This document shows positions 48,011 through 60,192 of a DNA stretch of 64,000 nucleotides, piece after piece (within the stretch, counting starts at the first letter, position 1; each line of letters opens with the position of its first letter). The position numbers and the translations under genes were made by a program. The stretch spans positions 19,945,768-20,009,767 of the forward strand of contig OX459100.1 in the NCBI GenBank assembly GCA_949775045.1, written 5' to 3'. The notes below the pieces were generated by a model that had not been told where the DNA came from, did not search any database, and saw only the letters and a program-made list of their open reading frames with translations. Origin of the DNA: Metridium senile (Eukaryota > Cnidaria > Anthozoa > Actiniaria > Metridiidae).

Positions 48011-49231
48011 TTGAAGAAAATGGACATTTCTCGAAAAAAATATGAAGTGATTATTCAATGTCTTCTCTATTGTTTAACAAAAACAAAACTGGCGTTGCTT
48101 TTTTTCGTAAAAAAGATATTTTGTGTGACACACTAAACAAGACAAAGCGATGACACGACCTGATCAAACCTACCCATGGCGAGGTCAAACATTAATAACA
48201 CAGTTCAGCGTTGCTATATAGTATTTCCTTTGAAAAGTATCTTTTAAACTTATTTTTTGTACTCAATTCAACATATTTGATAATAGTTTTTATTTATCCA
48301 TGCCAGATAAAAGAAAAACTGGTTCATTAACCCCCAAAAAGCGAAGAAAGCGAACGTTTTAGAAGCTTTAGAAGTCGAACTAAAGAACTCGTTGAGATTT
48401 TAGAATATTTACATGTTCTGCCAACTACTGAAATAGATAGGATATCCATACGAAATAATGGATCAAAACTAACAATTTACGATCCCTTTAAGACGTGGAA
48501 GTGAAATTCGATTTCGACGAAGTTCTAGTCGTGCAATCTAATGTCTGTCTAAAAATAGATTGAAATGACGATCTACGACAATACCTTTTACCAAGTATTG
48601 TGAAGTCAGAATTTCGATTAAATTGCATATACAAGTTTTTCAACATAAAAACTGCAAATGAAGTTAGAATTTGTTTTATCCAGACTAGTTTTCAAGCTTA
48701 TATTGGGAAATATATCGTTGTGAGCAAGTAAATTCGTCCTTTTGTTTCAGTATGGAATAATCATGACGTCACTTGTGAAATTTAGACAAAGTTTGAGCTT
48801 TCATTACTACTCTCAAAAAAAAGAACCCACCCAAATTTTTACATATATTCAAAGACAAATATCTTGGTAAGCTAGTTATAAATTTTCAATCAAATCAATT
48901 TCATGGCACATACCGAAAATATTTTTTTTTCTAAGGGTCTATTAATTTGAGATATTCCGTATTTTAAAATGAAAAACAACTGTTTTCGAGTATGTTCGTA
49001 TATTCACGCGGTAATTTGCATAAATTTTTTGGTCGTGGTCGGAAAAACGAAAGTCCTCATATTTTCGAAAAGAAAATAGTTTTTGAAGAAAAAAACTTTG
49101 CCAGAGTTCTAACCTCCCTAGGGCCTATTGATATGCAAAAAAATAAAGAAAATCGTTTTTTTTTTTCATATCTGCCGCGCTTGTATTCTTGCAGTTGAAC
49201 TTACAACACTGTAGAGTAAAGAACTCTAACA
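48011..49231. other. Non-coding region upstream of G7
   Basis: No supported gene; near-identical to 16.96-18.17 kb, with small indels such as an extra CAATACCTTTTAC segment near 48580. Confidence 0.5.
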
Positions 49232-50564
49232 ATGAATCAACGATTGATAATTGCGGCAGTGGTGATGATGATCGCTGTGGTTTCAGCCAGTGATATCGAG
49301 GAAAGAGGGGCAGGACAACTGGCAAGTGTTGTGAAGAAATTGGGTCAGATGGAGAATAGGTGAGATGTTTTTATATATATCTTACTTAATATCAATTCCC
49401 CTATAAAGTCCACATTTTCTTAAAGCTTAAATAACAAAGATTACATATTTTTTAAATAAATATAAGTTTTAAATAAATATAGACCTATATAGGTGTTCAG
49501 AAATACTTTTCCTTTGATATATTCATTGCAAAAAATTTCAATGTGTTGTTTGATTCAGTTTAAAAAGCATCGTGTGCCTTCTTTTTATTTTCTTACTTGT
49601 TTAGCAAAGCAGTATATCAAAACTAAACTACATATTTAAAGAGTCTTTTTATTAGAAGTTAAGAATTGTCCCTAGGTGATTTCTCAGTATATATTATTAA
49701 AATTATATTAGCATACATATAGACTCGTAAAAACGTTGTAGGATGTAGGTTAAAATAAAATTGTATCTAGCAAAGCTCTTTTGCATTAAATGAACGTGCT
49801 GTTTATTAAGACATTACAAAGACCTCGATTTTATTGACTGGATTAAAATGAAATGTTTATCGTTTCTTTTTTTTAAGATGTTTTTTTTAAAAATGTTTGT
49901 TCAAATTGTTGGATATTGAATGCGGTTGTTGAAACTTTTAACCATCAGTTTTTGCCAATATGAGAGTTTATCCATGATGTAGAGCAACACGTAACGAATG
50001 GACTCAAATGCATTGAAAAGATCGTTGAAATTGCATAAAGCAAGGATTGGAAAACTATGGATGAAAACAATGTTTAACTTATTCGCTTTTCTTATATTAT
50101 TGTTGTCACATCCTTATTGTTTTACCAGAAGAATTTATAATATTATATATATATGATGTAACTTGTTATTTCTATTTTGCAGGCTGAAACAGATAGAATC
50201 CAACCGAATGTTAATGCTGAAAGGTATACAGTATTGTTAAATAATCTTGTAAAGTCATTTAGTATTCAACCTTGACTCACAATCCATCTTTTGACGGTCG
50301 ACAATCAATGCTCGACAAATATCGCGTGGGGGGGGGGGGGGGGGGGGGGAGGTCGGAGGTAATGCCATACAAAAACACGGATTTCAATCCTTACAGGAGA
50401 CGACGGGCTTCCCTGCCACTTTAACATCGTAGTCCTCCCGGACCTCCATACATTGATTTGTGTTTGGTTTTCCAGGTAGAGGTGGTGCTGCAGGAAGACC
50501 AGGTAGGCACAAACTGACTGATCGCCGATTAAGTGTCTGATTGATTAACTGGCCAACTTACTGA

Positions 50565-50567
50565 CTA

Positions 50568-50618
<51 letters not shown>

Positions 50619-50990
50619 GATTGATTAACTGGCCAACTGACTGACTATTTGGTTGGTTGATTGGTTGGTTGATTGATTCACTGGCAAACTGACTAACTAT
50701 TTGGTTGGTTGATTGGTTGGTTGATTGATCAACTGGCCAACTGACTGACTATTTGGTTGGTTGATTGGTTGGTTGATTGATTAACTGGCCAACTGACTGA
50801 CTGTTTGATTGATTGATTGATTGATTAACTGGCCAACTGACTGACTGTTTGATTGATTGATTGATTGATTAACTGTCAAACTGACGGACTATTTGATTGA
50901 TTGATTGATTGAATGATTGATTAATCGATTGACTGATTGATTGACTGATTGACTGATTGATTGACTGATTAATTGATTGATTGATTCCAC
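50565..50990. repeat. GATT-rich and higher-order satellite in G7 intron 3
   Basis: Counterpart of 19500-19915, with a longer first TTGA run. A poly-G tract lies upstream at about 50328-50349. Confidence 0.85.
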
Positions 50991-51011
50991 GACAAGATGG
51001 TGCACAAGGAT

Positions 51012-51331
51012 CATGCATCCATTCATTCAAACATGCATCCATTCATTCAAACATACATCCATTCATTCAAACATGCACCCATTCATTCAAACATGCACCC
51101 ATTCATTCAAACATGCATCCACTCATTCAAACATGCATCCACTCATTCAAACATGCATCCATTCATTCAAACATGCACCCATCCATTCAAACATGCATCC
51201 ATCCATTCAAACATGCATCCATTCATTCAAACATGCATCCATTCATTCAAACATGCATCCATTCATTCAAACATACACCCATTCATTCAAACATGCATCC
51301 ATTCACTCAAACATGCATCCATTCATTCATT
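51012..51331. repeat. 20-bp minisatellite in G7 intron 3 (16 units)
   Basis: Unit starts every 20 bp from 51012 to 51312; three more units than in G3. Confidence 0.92.
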
Positions 51332-52524
51332 CCTCTACCAATCCGTTAGTTCACTTATTCCTTTACTTGTAAACCATCAGGCAAGCGCAGTGAAAGTGGT
51401 GGTGGAGTCGTGTACATTCGATGGGGAAAGACATCATGTCCGGCTGGTGCTGACTTCGTCTACAAGGGTTAGTTTACTAATCATCTAATTGTTATAGAAC
51501 TATATGTATATGAGTAAAATTTGTAATTAATAGGTAGGAGTGGAAGAGCCTTTCAGGCGAGTCCAATTTGAAAACTTTCAAAACATCAAGAGTATCTATT
51601 AATTACAAATTGTACGAAACCATCGTGCGATTATTTATAATATTCTGAACAACTAATTGGTACTCTGCAGAGTACAATTTGCGATTTAATTGTACTCCTC
51701 TCGTCCAATCAAAATCGAGTAATTTTGTACAGTATATTATAATGAAAGAAACTGTTTCCAAATCCCGATAGTGCACATTACAATTACATAGTAAATGAGT
51801 TGAGGTCATTGGGGTGATTTGAAATGCGCTATCTTATTAATAAGTACATGCACATTACTTAATTAACTGACTGTAATAATTTGATATTCTAGGTCGCGTT
51901 GGCGGAGGGTACTACACCCACTCTGGTGGAGGCTCCAACTACATCTGTCTTCCTGAGACCCCCGAGTACCAAAACTACGATAGCAAAAACCAAGGCGGTG
52001 CGTATATTTACGGTGCAGAATACCAAGCCCGTCGGTAAAGCAAATTTTACACTCTATTCAAAGGCAACAAAGACCTCTTAGATCATGATGCCCCGTGTGT
52101 TGCATGCCATGTCAAAACAAGGAACTCCAAGCTAATGATCCCGGCAACTTACAAGTGTCCTTCGGGATGGACCCGCGACTACTATGGCTATCTAATGGCA
52201 GAGAAGTATAGTCACGCGCATTCTACGGAATATATATGTGTTGATCGAGATGCTGAAGCAGTGCCAGGAAGCAAAGCGAACCGTAATGGCGCCTTGCTGT
52301 ACCCCGTGGAAGGTAGGTGTGGCTCGCTACCATGCCCCCCGTATTTCCAAGGCAGAGAGTTGACATGCGTAGTATGTACCAAGTAGATGACATCAAGTTC
52401 TTCGAATGACCGGACTGACTACTCAAACCTAAACCCTTGATCATGACTACCAGCATGATATAGTTACATGTTGTTAAAATACATAAGTAAATGAGAAATT
52501 GTAGTGATTAAAGATAATGTCGTT

Positions 52525-52530
52525 AATAAA
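52525..52530 (+). terminator. G7 poly(A) signal (AATAAA)
   Basis: AATAAA in the conserved 3' UTR, 139 nt after the original stop. Confidence 0.55.
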
Positions 52531-52999
52531 CCATATGATAAAGATCAGTATGTGTATTTATTTGTATGGAGTAATTATATTTACAGCAAAAGAAAGCTAA
52601 ACCTATCAAAGTAGGCATAAAAAGCAAGCAGTTTTAAGTGTAAAAATATCGCAACAAAACTCAGGATTTTGGTAATTCACGAATATATTATTTAGGATCT
52701 TTTGGTCACTTTTTATGACTAATAAGACTTTTTTATTGACCCTATGGAAACTCTATGAAAACCCTATTTACCAAAATACCATGTACTATAGCCTAGGTAT
52801 TGACAAAAGCTAAGAAATAATAAGATAATCAAATCAAACCGGTTTGTATGTGGCGAAAATATCGTACGATATTACAGATTGAAGAGCTTTTAAAAGGTGT
52901 CTCGATACAGTTTTGAGATTACCATACCAAGTATTTTAAATCGTTCATATAATGTTATGTACATGGAATCGTTTCTAATTTTCACTACTGCGGACTAGT

Positions 53000-53020
53000 T
53001 AATCAATCAATCAATCAATT

Positions 53021-53095
<75 letters not shown>

Positions 53096-53097
53096 TT
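53000..53097. repeat. (CAAT)n microsatellite after G7
   Basis: Counterpart of 21860-21958. Confidence 0.88.
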
Positions 53098-53429
53098 ATT
53101 AAAGTCATAAGGTGGGATAAGGTTGCTCTTACATCCGAGCCAGAGGCTCGTGTATAAAACGTTTTAAAATTTTTAACAGTGTACATTTTGTTCAGTTTAA
53201 TATAAGCAATACAAAGTTAAAGAGAAAACACGAGAATTAAAAGGAATTGCGCGTCAATATCATGTTATTTAGAAAAAACTAATCAATCCTGTTCAACTAT
53301 AATATATGATAACCAAAATATTACTGTAGTAAAGTTTCAAATAGATATACATAGTTGATGTCGAGAAAATAGCGCCAACATTTTAAAATCTCTGTTTTAC
53401 ATGTACATGTCACGTATACGCCCAAGTTG

Positions 53430-53892
53430 ATTGTCCACAAAACATTACATCTGGCTCATTTTCGTATTTCTAGTATTTTTATCAAGATAGTTTGGTTTGT
53501 CGTTGATCTAATCATTTTCTCTAATATTCAGTGTACTTTATATGTAAACATAGGACATTTAAGACTTCTCCATTTTCGGTTTAAAAACCATCTTCATTGC
53601 CACTGTTGTCATAGCTACTCAACAGACTAAAGTCTTGATTGGGAATGTGTCCAATAGACTACAAACATTTCAGCCATTTCTGTGATTGTATGACAAATGG
53701 CCGGCTTCCTTTCCACAGGAACCCCGATAGCGAAAAAATACAAGCGAGAGCTGCGAAGCAACTTTTCCGGTAGCTATTGCCGCAAGTAAATTAGAATAAC
53801 AAAATACTTTGTTGTGCGATTATATATATTATTTATTTTTGCCCAGTAAACAGACCTCAGGTCATGCAGCATTATATTTTATCTTTACTTAA
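53430..53892. repeat. Conserved intergenic module after G7
   Basis: Module plus most of one 129-bp unit. Family homology ends within the unit at TTTACTTAA (about 53,892), where foreign DNA begins. Confidence 0.65.
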
Positions 53893-55604
53893 GGTGGATC
53901 AAAACTTTCGCAAAGCAGATTTCTTGATTTTTTTAACTCGCTCGCTTCGCAAAAGTATCGCGCCAATTTAACTGAAATTTTGATATAATATAATTTGGTT
54001 ATTCTACCTTTTAGCGATGTACTTTATTTGTAAATTTTCTTGGTGGTTTCTTGGAAACAGCTGATTTTCAAACGACGGTATTTTTAGTTTTTACCGATTA
54101 TTTCCAAATCCAACAGTCCGATCGTTATCAAAATTTTAGAATCTTATAATCACTTATAAGGCTATAGTTCCTGTGAATTTGGTTGGAAAATCTGGCTAAA
54201 AAAAAAAGATATGAACATGGTTCAAAATTGAGGCCGAAATTTGAAGCCTATAAAGTATTGAGCCTTAGAATAAATACAATACATAGGATTGCCTTGAACT
54301 TTCGATATATTAATGCTCAATTATTTTTAATAAACATATCAAAATTTCAGTTTCATAGCTTTGAAATTAAAGGAGTAATATTTTTTTAACTGAAAGTAGG
54401 TAGAGACGGCAAAAAGTGAACTTTCTTTAAGAGCGAGTCCGCGTGAAAACCATGCAGACCAGTCTACACCTACATCACCGATTTTCTTCAAACTTAGCTC
54501 AATTGTACATCTTAGTTAACTTATTACTTTGGTGAATTGTTTTGGCTTTAAATTAAAAAGGCTTAAAGTTACAACCATTTGAGTATTTTACCCTAAAAAC
54601 GGTCAAAATTTGCATAAAGTATACCTAAAGTTTTACGGCCTCGTATTTCCTTTGCAGATTGTTTCCTGCACCAATATTCTGCCCACGTTTAGCACATTAT
54701 CTTATTAGTACTTTAAGTTGAATAAAAAGTCGTGAAACAAATATTGGGTTGTTTTATAAAGGGCTGAGTTATTGCTATTTTTCAGCTTTGACGAAAAGTG
54801 TAAAAATATACTCTAGAAAAGAGCTATTTGCACCTATCCGGCAGTTATTCATATAACTTTGAAACCTTTATCAGATAGCATGATGATAGAGACAATGTTT
54901 TATCGAAAAAAAAGTCTGTAAAGTATTTATTTTTCAAGCGAAAAATAACTAAGAAAATGATGAAATTTACATTGTTTGAAGTTGTCACGTGACAAAACTA
55001 AATATACAACAAATCTACAACACGCTAAATATGATCCCAATATAATGATAAGAATCAAAAGAATCAATTATATGAATTAAAATAATGATATTCATCATTA
55101 TATATAAGATAATCTTACAACAAATAACTAAGTTTTAGGCTTGTAAGCCGAATACAGTAATGTTTTGTCTGTCTACCTTCGGCTTTCCTATGTCTGGTAA
55201 AAACGATATTTCATAATATTTTTTTCACAATATTATCATTTTTTTAAATAAAATAATTTTTACAGTATTAGAATTATGCATTTATTAACCTCACACAACA
55301 TGTTAAAGAAATTATTGAACTCATGCGGTTGCTAAAAACAGAAACAGACAAAGTAACAGTGTACTATATAAAACTATGTAACCTTTTTGATTTACTATTT
55401 TCCTGATTATGATCACTCTCCAGGGATATGAATACGTTTTCATAAAAATATATTGTTAAAGTTCTAACAAGACACATTTTAATAAAAGACATATATTTTA
55501 CTTCAAGTGTTCTCTTTGTTGTTTTGCATAAATTTGAAATTGACATTCGACTAATTGGCATGTTTGGTAGACACCGACATTAATTCTCATTTTACGTGCA
55601 TTAG

Positions 55605-56048
55605 TTGAGGTTAATTTTGACATACAGTAATTATTTTATGGCGGTTTTCTCTTTTCACAATCTTTCTGTGGAAAATTATGGAAGTTCTCGAAGAAACAAT
55701 GACACCTGTTTTGTTTTGCTACCTTTAAAATCTTGTACAAGGATTATCTGCACCCATCTACTTGGCTGTTTAAAAACTTCTTCCAAAGATGTGAAGTACG
55801 AGTGGGAACTTTGTCTTTTAAGAGCTGGTGTTTTTCAAACTGAAAATACAGATGATATGACAATATGTCCGCTGCATAGAGACCACTTTGGTTTAGGCTG
55901 GCGTCCCAGTCGAGTCTGTAAGCATCCCCCACACGATTCTAAACAAAAGCCTGTCAGAGGTGGACATGCAAAGCGTATTTCTCAAGAGATGTTCGAAACA
56001 TGGGGAATGTTATGCAAAATTGTTCAAGTTATTGTTACATCTAAGTAA
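55605..56048 (+). CDS. Hypothetical Cys/His-rich ORF, tandem copy 1
   Basis: Open frame of 147 codons; a second in-frame Met at 55638 may be the true start. Not assigned to a family. It has seven or more Cys and a compact motif near residues 88-108, ICPLHRDHFGLGWRPSR followed by VCKHPPH, that looks metal-binding. The sequence continues GGHAKRISQEMFETWG. It resembles a single exon of a larger protein. Unlike copy 2, the last residues before the stop lack a GT splice donor (CAAGTTATT). It sits in the 956-bp tandem duplication inside the foreign insertion, so a transposon-borne gene or captured host exon is possible. Confidence 0.45.
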   Translation: MRLILTYSNYFMAVFSFHNLSVENYGSSRRNNDTCFVLLPLKSCTRIICTHLLGCLKTSSKDVKYEWELCLLRAGVFQTENTDDMTICPLHRDHFGLGWRPSRVCKHPPHDSKQKPVRGGHAKRISQEMFETWGMLCKIVQVIVTSK

Positions 56049-56560
56049 GGGTTGCATTTTCGATCCCATCTGAGTTTCGGTGAAATTAAAAATACTAAAT
56101 AGTTTATTATATCGTTTAAAGGAATTTTCATTGAATACTATATATATTGACAACTAGTATTGAAGAGTTTTGAATTGAGCCGTTTCTTTTTTACGTTGAG
56201 ATATCTAGAGAGTGAATAAGATGAATCTGGATTACCATCGATTTTTAAGAATTAAAATACTTGCCATTCCCGCCAAACGACTGTGAAGCGATTCTCTTCC
56301 ATCAATCAAACATAATTGGTCTAGTCTAGTGATAATTACTATAAACAACTGACAATGTGAACAAAAAAACAGTTAGGTAAAAAATATTATTTAAAAAATA
56401 ATATTATATTGTTAAAGTTCTAGCAAGACACATTTTAATAAAAGACATATATTTTACTTCAAGTGTTCTCTTTGTTGTTTTGCATAAATTTGAAATTGAC
56501 ATTCGACTAATTGGCATGTTTGGTAGACACCGACATTAATTCTCATTTTACGTGCATTAG

Positions 56561-57004
56561 TTGAGGTTAATTTTGACATACAGTAATTATTTTATGGCGG
56601 TTTTCTCTTTTCACAATCTTTCTGTGGAAAATTATGGAAGTTCTCGAAGAAACAATGACACCTGTTTTGTTTTGCTACCTTTAAAATCTTGTACAAGGAT
56701 TATCTGCACCCATCTACTTGGCTGTTTAAAAACTTCTTCCAAAGATGTGAAGTACGAGTGGGAACTTTGTCTTTTAAGAGCTGGTGTTTTTCAAACTGAA
56801 AATACAGATGATATGACAATATGTCCGCTGCATAGAGACCACTTTGGTTTAGGCTGGCGTCCCAGTCGAGTCTGTAAGCATCCCCCACACGATTCTAAAC
56901 AAAAGCCTGTCAGAGGTGGACATGCAAAGCGTATTTCTCAAGAGATGTTCGAAACATGGGGAATGTTATGCAAAATTGTTCAAGGTATTGTTACATCTAA
57001 GTAA
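56561..57004 (+). CDS. Hypothetical Cys/His-rich ORF, tandem copy 2
   Basis: The same 147-codon frame as the copy 956 bp upstream, differing by one residue near the end (IVQG instead of IVQV). That difference creates CAAG|GTATTG at about 56985, a plausible splice donor, so this copy could be a proper exon ending after ...CKIVQ. Same ICPLHRDH...GWRPSR...CKHPPH motif. Function unknown. Flanking sequence is duplicated too, so copy number rose by local duplication and not retroposition. Confidence 0.45.
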   Translation: MRLILTYSNYFMAVFSFHNLSVENYGSSRRNNDTCFVLLPLKSCTRIICTHLLGCLKTSSKDVKYEWELCLLRAGVFQTENTDDMTICPLHRDHFGLGWRPSRVCKHPPHDSKQKPVRGGHAKRISQEMFETWGMLCKIVQGIVTSK

Positions 57005-57804
57005 GGGTTGCATTTTCGATCCCATCTGAGTTTCGGTGAAATTAAAAATACTAAATAGTTTATTATATCGTTTAAAGGAATTTTCATTGAATACTATATA
57101 TATTGACAACTAGTATTGAAGAGTTTTGAATTGAGCCGTTTCTTTTTTACGTTGAGATATCTAGAGAGTGAATAAGATGAATCTGGATTACCATCGATTT
57201 TTAAGTATTAAAATACTTGCCATTCCCGCCAAACGACTGTGAAGCGATACTCTTCCATCAATCAAACATAATTGGTCTAGTCTAGTGATAATTACTATAA
57301 ACAACTAAAAATTGAACAAAAAAACAGCTAGGTAAAAAATATTATTTCAAATAGAATAGCTGGTCCAAAAAATATACATTTATTTAGTTTTAACGTTCTG
57401 ATACCCATAGAATACATCGTTAGGCTAAAATTTGTTTTCACTGACATTAGTATGCAAATATTTTAATAGACAATTTGTTTGACGGAAGAGAATCGCTAAC
57501 TCACTTTACGATCTCTGTTGGGCCGGCATTATTTTATTTTATTGTTATTATCACTATTATTTCATTCCATTTTTTATGTCATAATAACATGCTTTTCTGA
57601 AAGTTAACTCTTAAATGGTTAACGACCGGGAACCTGTTCATGACAGTTGATTGTTTAGTACTGATAATCACACTTGGCTACGCTGTCGTTGTCATTTGGA
57701 TAATTTCCACGTTTTCGACTTTTATTTTACGAATCTGCAGTCTTAAAGATGTAAGTGTCGAATATTTATACATATTAAAATCAACTCAAGGCTCTTTGTT
57801 GTAA

Positions 57805-58031
57805 GGGGTGGACCATTTAACTTTTGAGGGGGGGGGGTGGATGATTTTGAAAAAAAATTTCCTGCACGGCCCGAAGGGCCGAAAAAAAAAATCCTGCAAG
57901 CCAAAATTTCCACTGAAATCTTTGCTTTTATATAAAATAAATTGCGTGCACATGCCAGCGGGCTAAAAAAAATTTCCTGCACGGACAAAATCATCCACCC
58001 CCCCCCCCTCAAAAGTCAAATGGTCCACCCC
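57805..58031. mobile_element. PIF/Harbinger-like MITE
   Basis: Inverted ends GGGGTGGACCATTT / AAATGGTCCACCCC, then G-rich and C-rich tracts, with a 3-bp TAA repeat on each side (57802-57804, 58032-58034). TAA/TTA duplications and G-rich termini fit PIF/Harbinger. The interior has inverted AAATTTCCTGCACGG motifs and no gene; reverse-strand ORFs here are artefacts. Confidence 0.65.
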
Positions 58032-59001
58032 TAATTTGAACCATTTGATCAGCTTAGCATTATCGTTGATGCAAACTCGGCATGTTTTTGTGTGTATTTC
58101 TTTCGGAAAATAAAATAAAAACACCGTACAGTTAAAATATTTTAACATTGTACATTTATGACTTCTTAAATCGCCCTACTACATTAGCTGTTGTTTTTAG
58201 GTAAGTATTTTAAAACTTATCGGCTTTTTTAGTCGCAAATGGTCATTAGTCTTATAATTGGATACGTGTAAAAACGCCAAATTCGTGATACTGTATCTCT
58301 TCACCCTTAAAACTTTACAGAATTTTTTTTCTTTGTATTTGTTAACCATTATCAGTTGTACATAAAAGTCAAACTTTGTGGTTTTAAAAAGTTGCCGGAT
58401 CTTGTATATCGAATTGTTAAGAATGCATACTCAAAATGTAGATTTCATAGCCTGATATGTAAATAAGCAAACATTTTCTTTAAATAAATCTTTTGATACT
58501 TTGATACTGTCGTTGTATTTATTATATGTTGTAGTAGGTCTGTACGAATTCCAGGTAAGAAAAAAACTATATTTTTAGAGAAATTGATATGTAAAGTTGG
58601 TGTAAATTTCAAGCAATTTTTATCGTTTGTCTGACTACATTCCCTTAAACCTCGATATCTGCTAGAGAATTTAATATTTTTGTTTTATATTGCACACTGT
58701 TAATATTTACACTAAAATACATATCTCGGCCAAAAATGAAAGAAATCGGTGATACCCGTTGTAGACACATTTTTCGATTTTGCATGGTTTTCACACGGAC
58801 TCGCTCTTAAAAATCACAATTTTCTTGTTTTCTTCAAAACGGCTCAAGAGATTTCTTTTAGATTCCACATACCAGTAGTCCAAGGCTTTATCTAAATATC
58901 AGTGAAAATTTTACGGCTTGTCCTATCCTAACTTTGGAGAAAACAATTTTTGAATCTAGATGTATCTAAGCATCGCATATCGCTTCTGATAATTTATTCT
59001 A

Positions 59002-59152
59002 TTACGAGCAACAACACTGAACTCGGCCGTTCCACATCCTCGCGTTCGGAGGAATATTTCCATATTCACCTTTGACTAATCTGTGTCGTTATGCAAATAT
59101 TTCTCCGAACGCGAGGATGTGGAACGGCCGAGTTCAGTGTTGTTGCTCGTAA
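59002..59152. mobile_element. 151-bp palindromic MITE
   Basis: TTACGAGCAACAACACTGAA at the left is mirrored exactly at the right. About 50-nt arms (including CTCGGCCGTTCCACATCC) flank a loop of about 45 nt. No certain target duplication. Confidence 0.7.
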
Positions 59153-60192
59153 CACACCCAAACAAATGTTAAAAGAGATCAAATAAAACAATTGTAGAGG
59201 GTTCTCACAGGCTAAGATGTTTCTTATTCAATCTTTATCTTTATCTATTCCGTTCACAAATAATGAAAATTATTAGCATTTTAAGCAAAAAAGTCAAACA
59301 TTTGTATAGATTCTATTGTTCATATTCTCGATCGTGATTGGATAATCATGTTTTGGTAGCCCCGGTTTCAGTAGTCGCACTGTAACATGAAATAACGTGT
59401 TTTTGTCGTTTTTCAGACAGTATTTGTGGAATAGAAATAGGCATTAGTATTCTAAACAGACCATTTCACTGTTAACACATTTCGGGTAACATACTTGTTA
59501 AAGAACTTGATGCACAATGTATCAATTCTTTATAAAAACCGTTACAGTAGTAGCAGTGATTGTTGTTATGATATGTGATGTACAACGAGATTCGAGAAGA
59601 CATTGCTGAAAAAAGAGGACAAACTTTGGCGGATGTGATCAAAGAGTTCAACGAACTGAAAAAGAAGTAAGCTACTTTGTTGTATTATTACTCTCAGTGA
59701 ATATAAATCTTGAATTGTTGATCTGAAACTCTTCTCTGTGAGTTGGTCATTGATTGTTAGTCCATTGATTGGGCTTTCATACTCACTATATACTGTTTTT
59801 GTATTACGCCGTTTCGACGCCATTCTGGTCGTCTTCTTCAGGTACTCTCCTCAGGAAGGTTAATGCCTGGGTGAATGGGACCACGCCCAATTGAACATTC
59901 AATCAGTCCTTAGTTTTGTTAGGATCAAATTGAACTGCTAATTCCTATTTAGTTTCAAAGATCTCGTTATTCTTAACGATTTGATGCATTAATATTAAAT
60001 AGAAACCAAATTCTAACCTTTGACCTCTTTTTAAGGAATTTTGTTTTAAAGCTTCGCGAGGGAAACAAAGCGCAAAACAATCTGGATTTAAACTAGTGGA
60101 AGTAATACAACATACCTTAGTGTTTATCAGTCCAACTAGATTTCGTGCACAACAATTTTGACTACGAAGTTATTTAGAAAGTATCATATTTC

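Larger units (their letters stand above)
49232..52386 (+). pseudogene. G7: class B short-chain collagen C4-like gene with premature stop
   Basis: Paralogue of G3. Exons: 49232-49359, 50183-50223, 50476-50502, 51381-51467, 51893-52386. Splice sites intact, with a normal TTTTGCAG acceptor for exon 2. In the last exon codon TAC of G3 has become TAA at 52036-52038, so the product would stop after 142 residues and lose most of the Cys-rich domain. The collagen exon reads GRGGAAGRP where G3 has GRDGAAGRP. The rest of exon 5 stays open and almost unchanged, so the lesion is young. A sequencing or assembly error cannot be excluded. Because the stop is in the last exon, the mRNA may escape decay. Confidence 0.85.
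41248..53775. repeat. Segmental duplication, downstream copy (G6 exon 6 to the post-G7 module)
   Basis: Collinear with 9227-22640. It differs by the 1,006-bp TTAA-flanked insertion at 45023, one fewer 1,985-bp tandem unit, three more minisatellite units and point changes, including the G7 nonsense mutation. Confidence 0.85.
55451..57348. repeat. 956-bp tandem duplication
   Basis: The unit from TATTGTTAAAGTTCT at 55451 recurs at 56407, and homology runs through the ORF and about 340 bp of 3' flank in both copies, with about ten visible differences. Confidence 0.9.
53893..59388. mobile_element. 5.5-kb foreign insertion between G7 and G8
   Basis: Replaces the usual upstream block; family homology resumes at about 59389 (AAATAACGTGTTTTTG). 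The left junction is TTAAGGTGGATC. Inverted segments at about 54425-54500 and 58737-58807 (both with GAGCGAGTCCG[CT]GTGAAAACCATGC) suggest one large inverted-repeat element with a degraded right end. Inside are a tandem pair of hypothetical ORFs, a MITE and a palindrome. The ORF at 54183 and those on the reverse strand show no recognisable domain. Confidence 0.5.

Noticed and set aside
59566..59823. Reverse-strand 85-codon ORF starting MASKRRNTKTVYSEYE (similar at 39701-39946)
   Set aside because: Made of the inverted PLE tail and antisense exon 1 of the collagen gene; not a separate gene.
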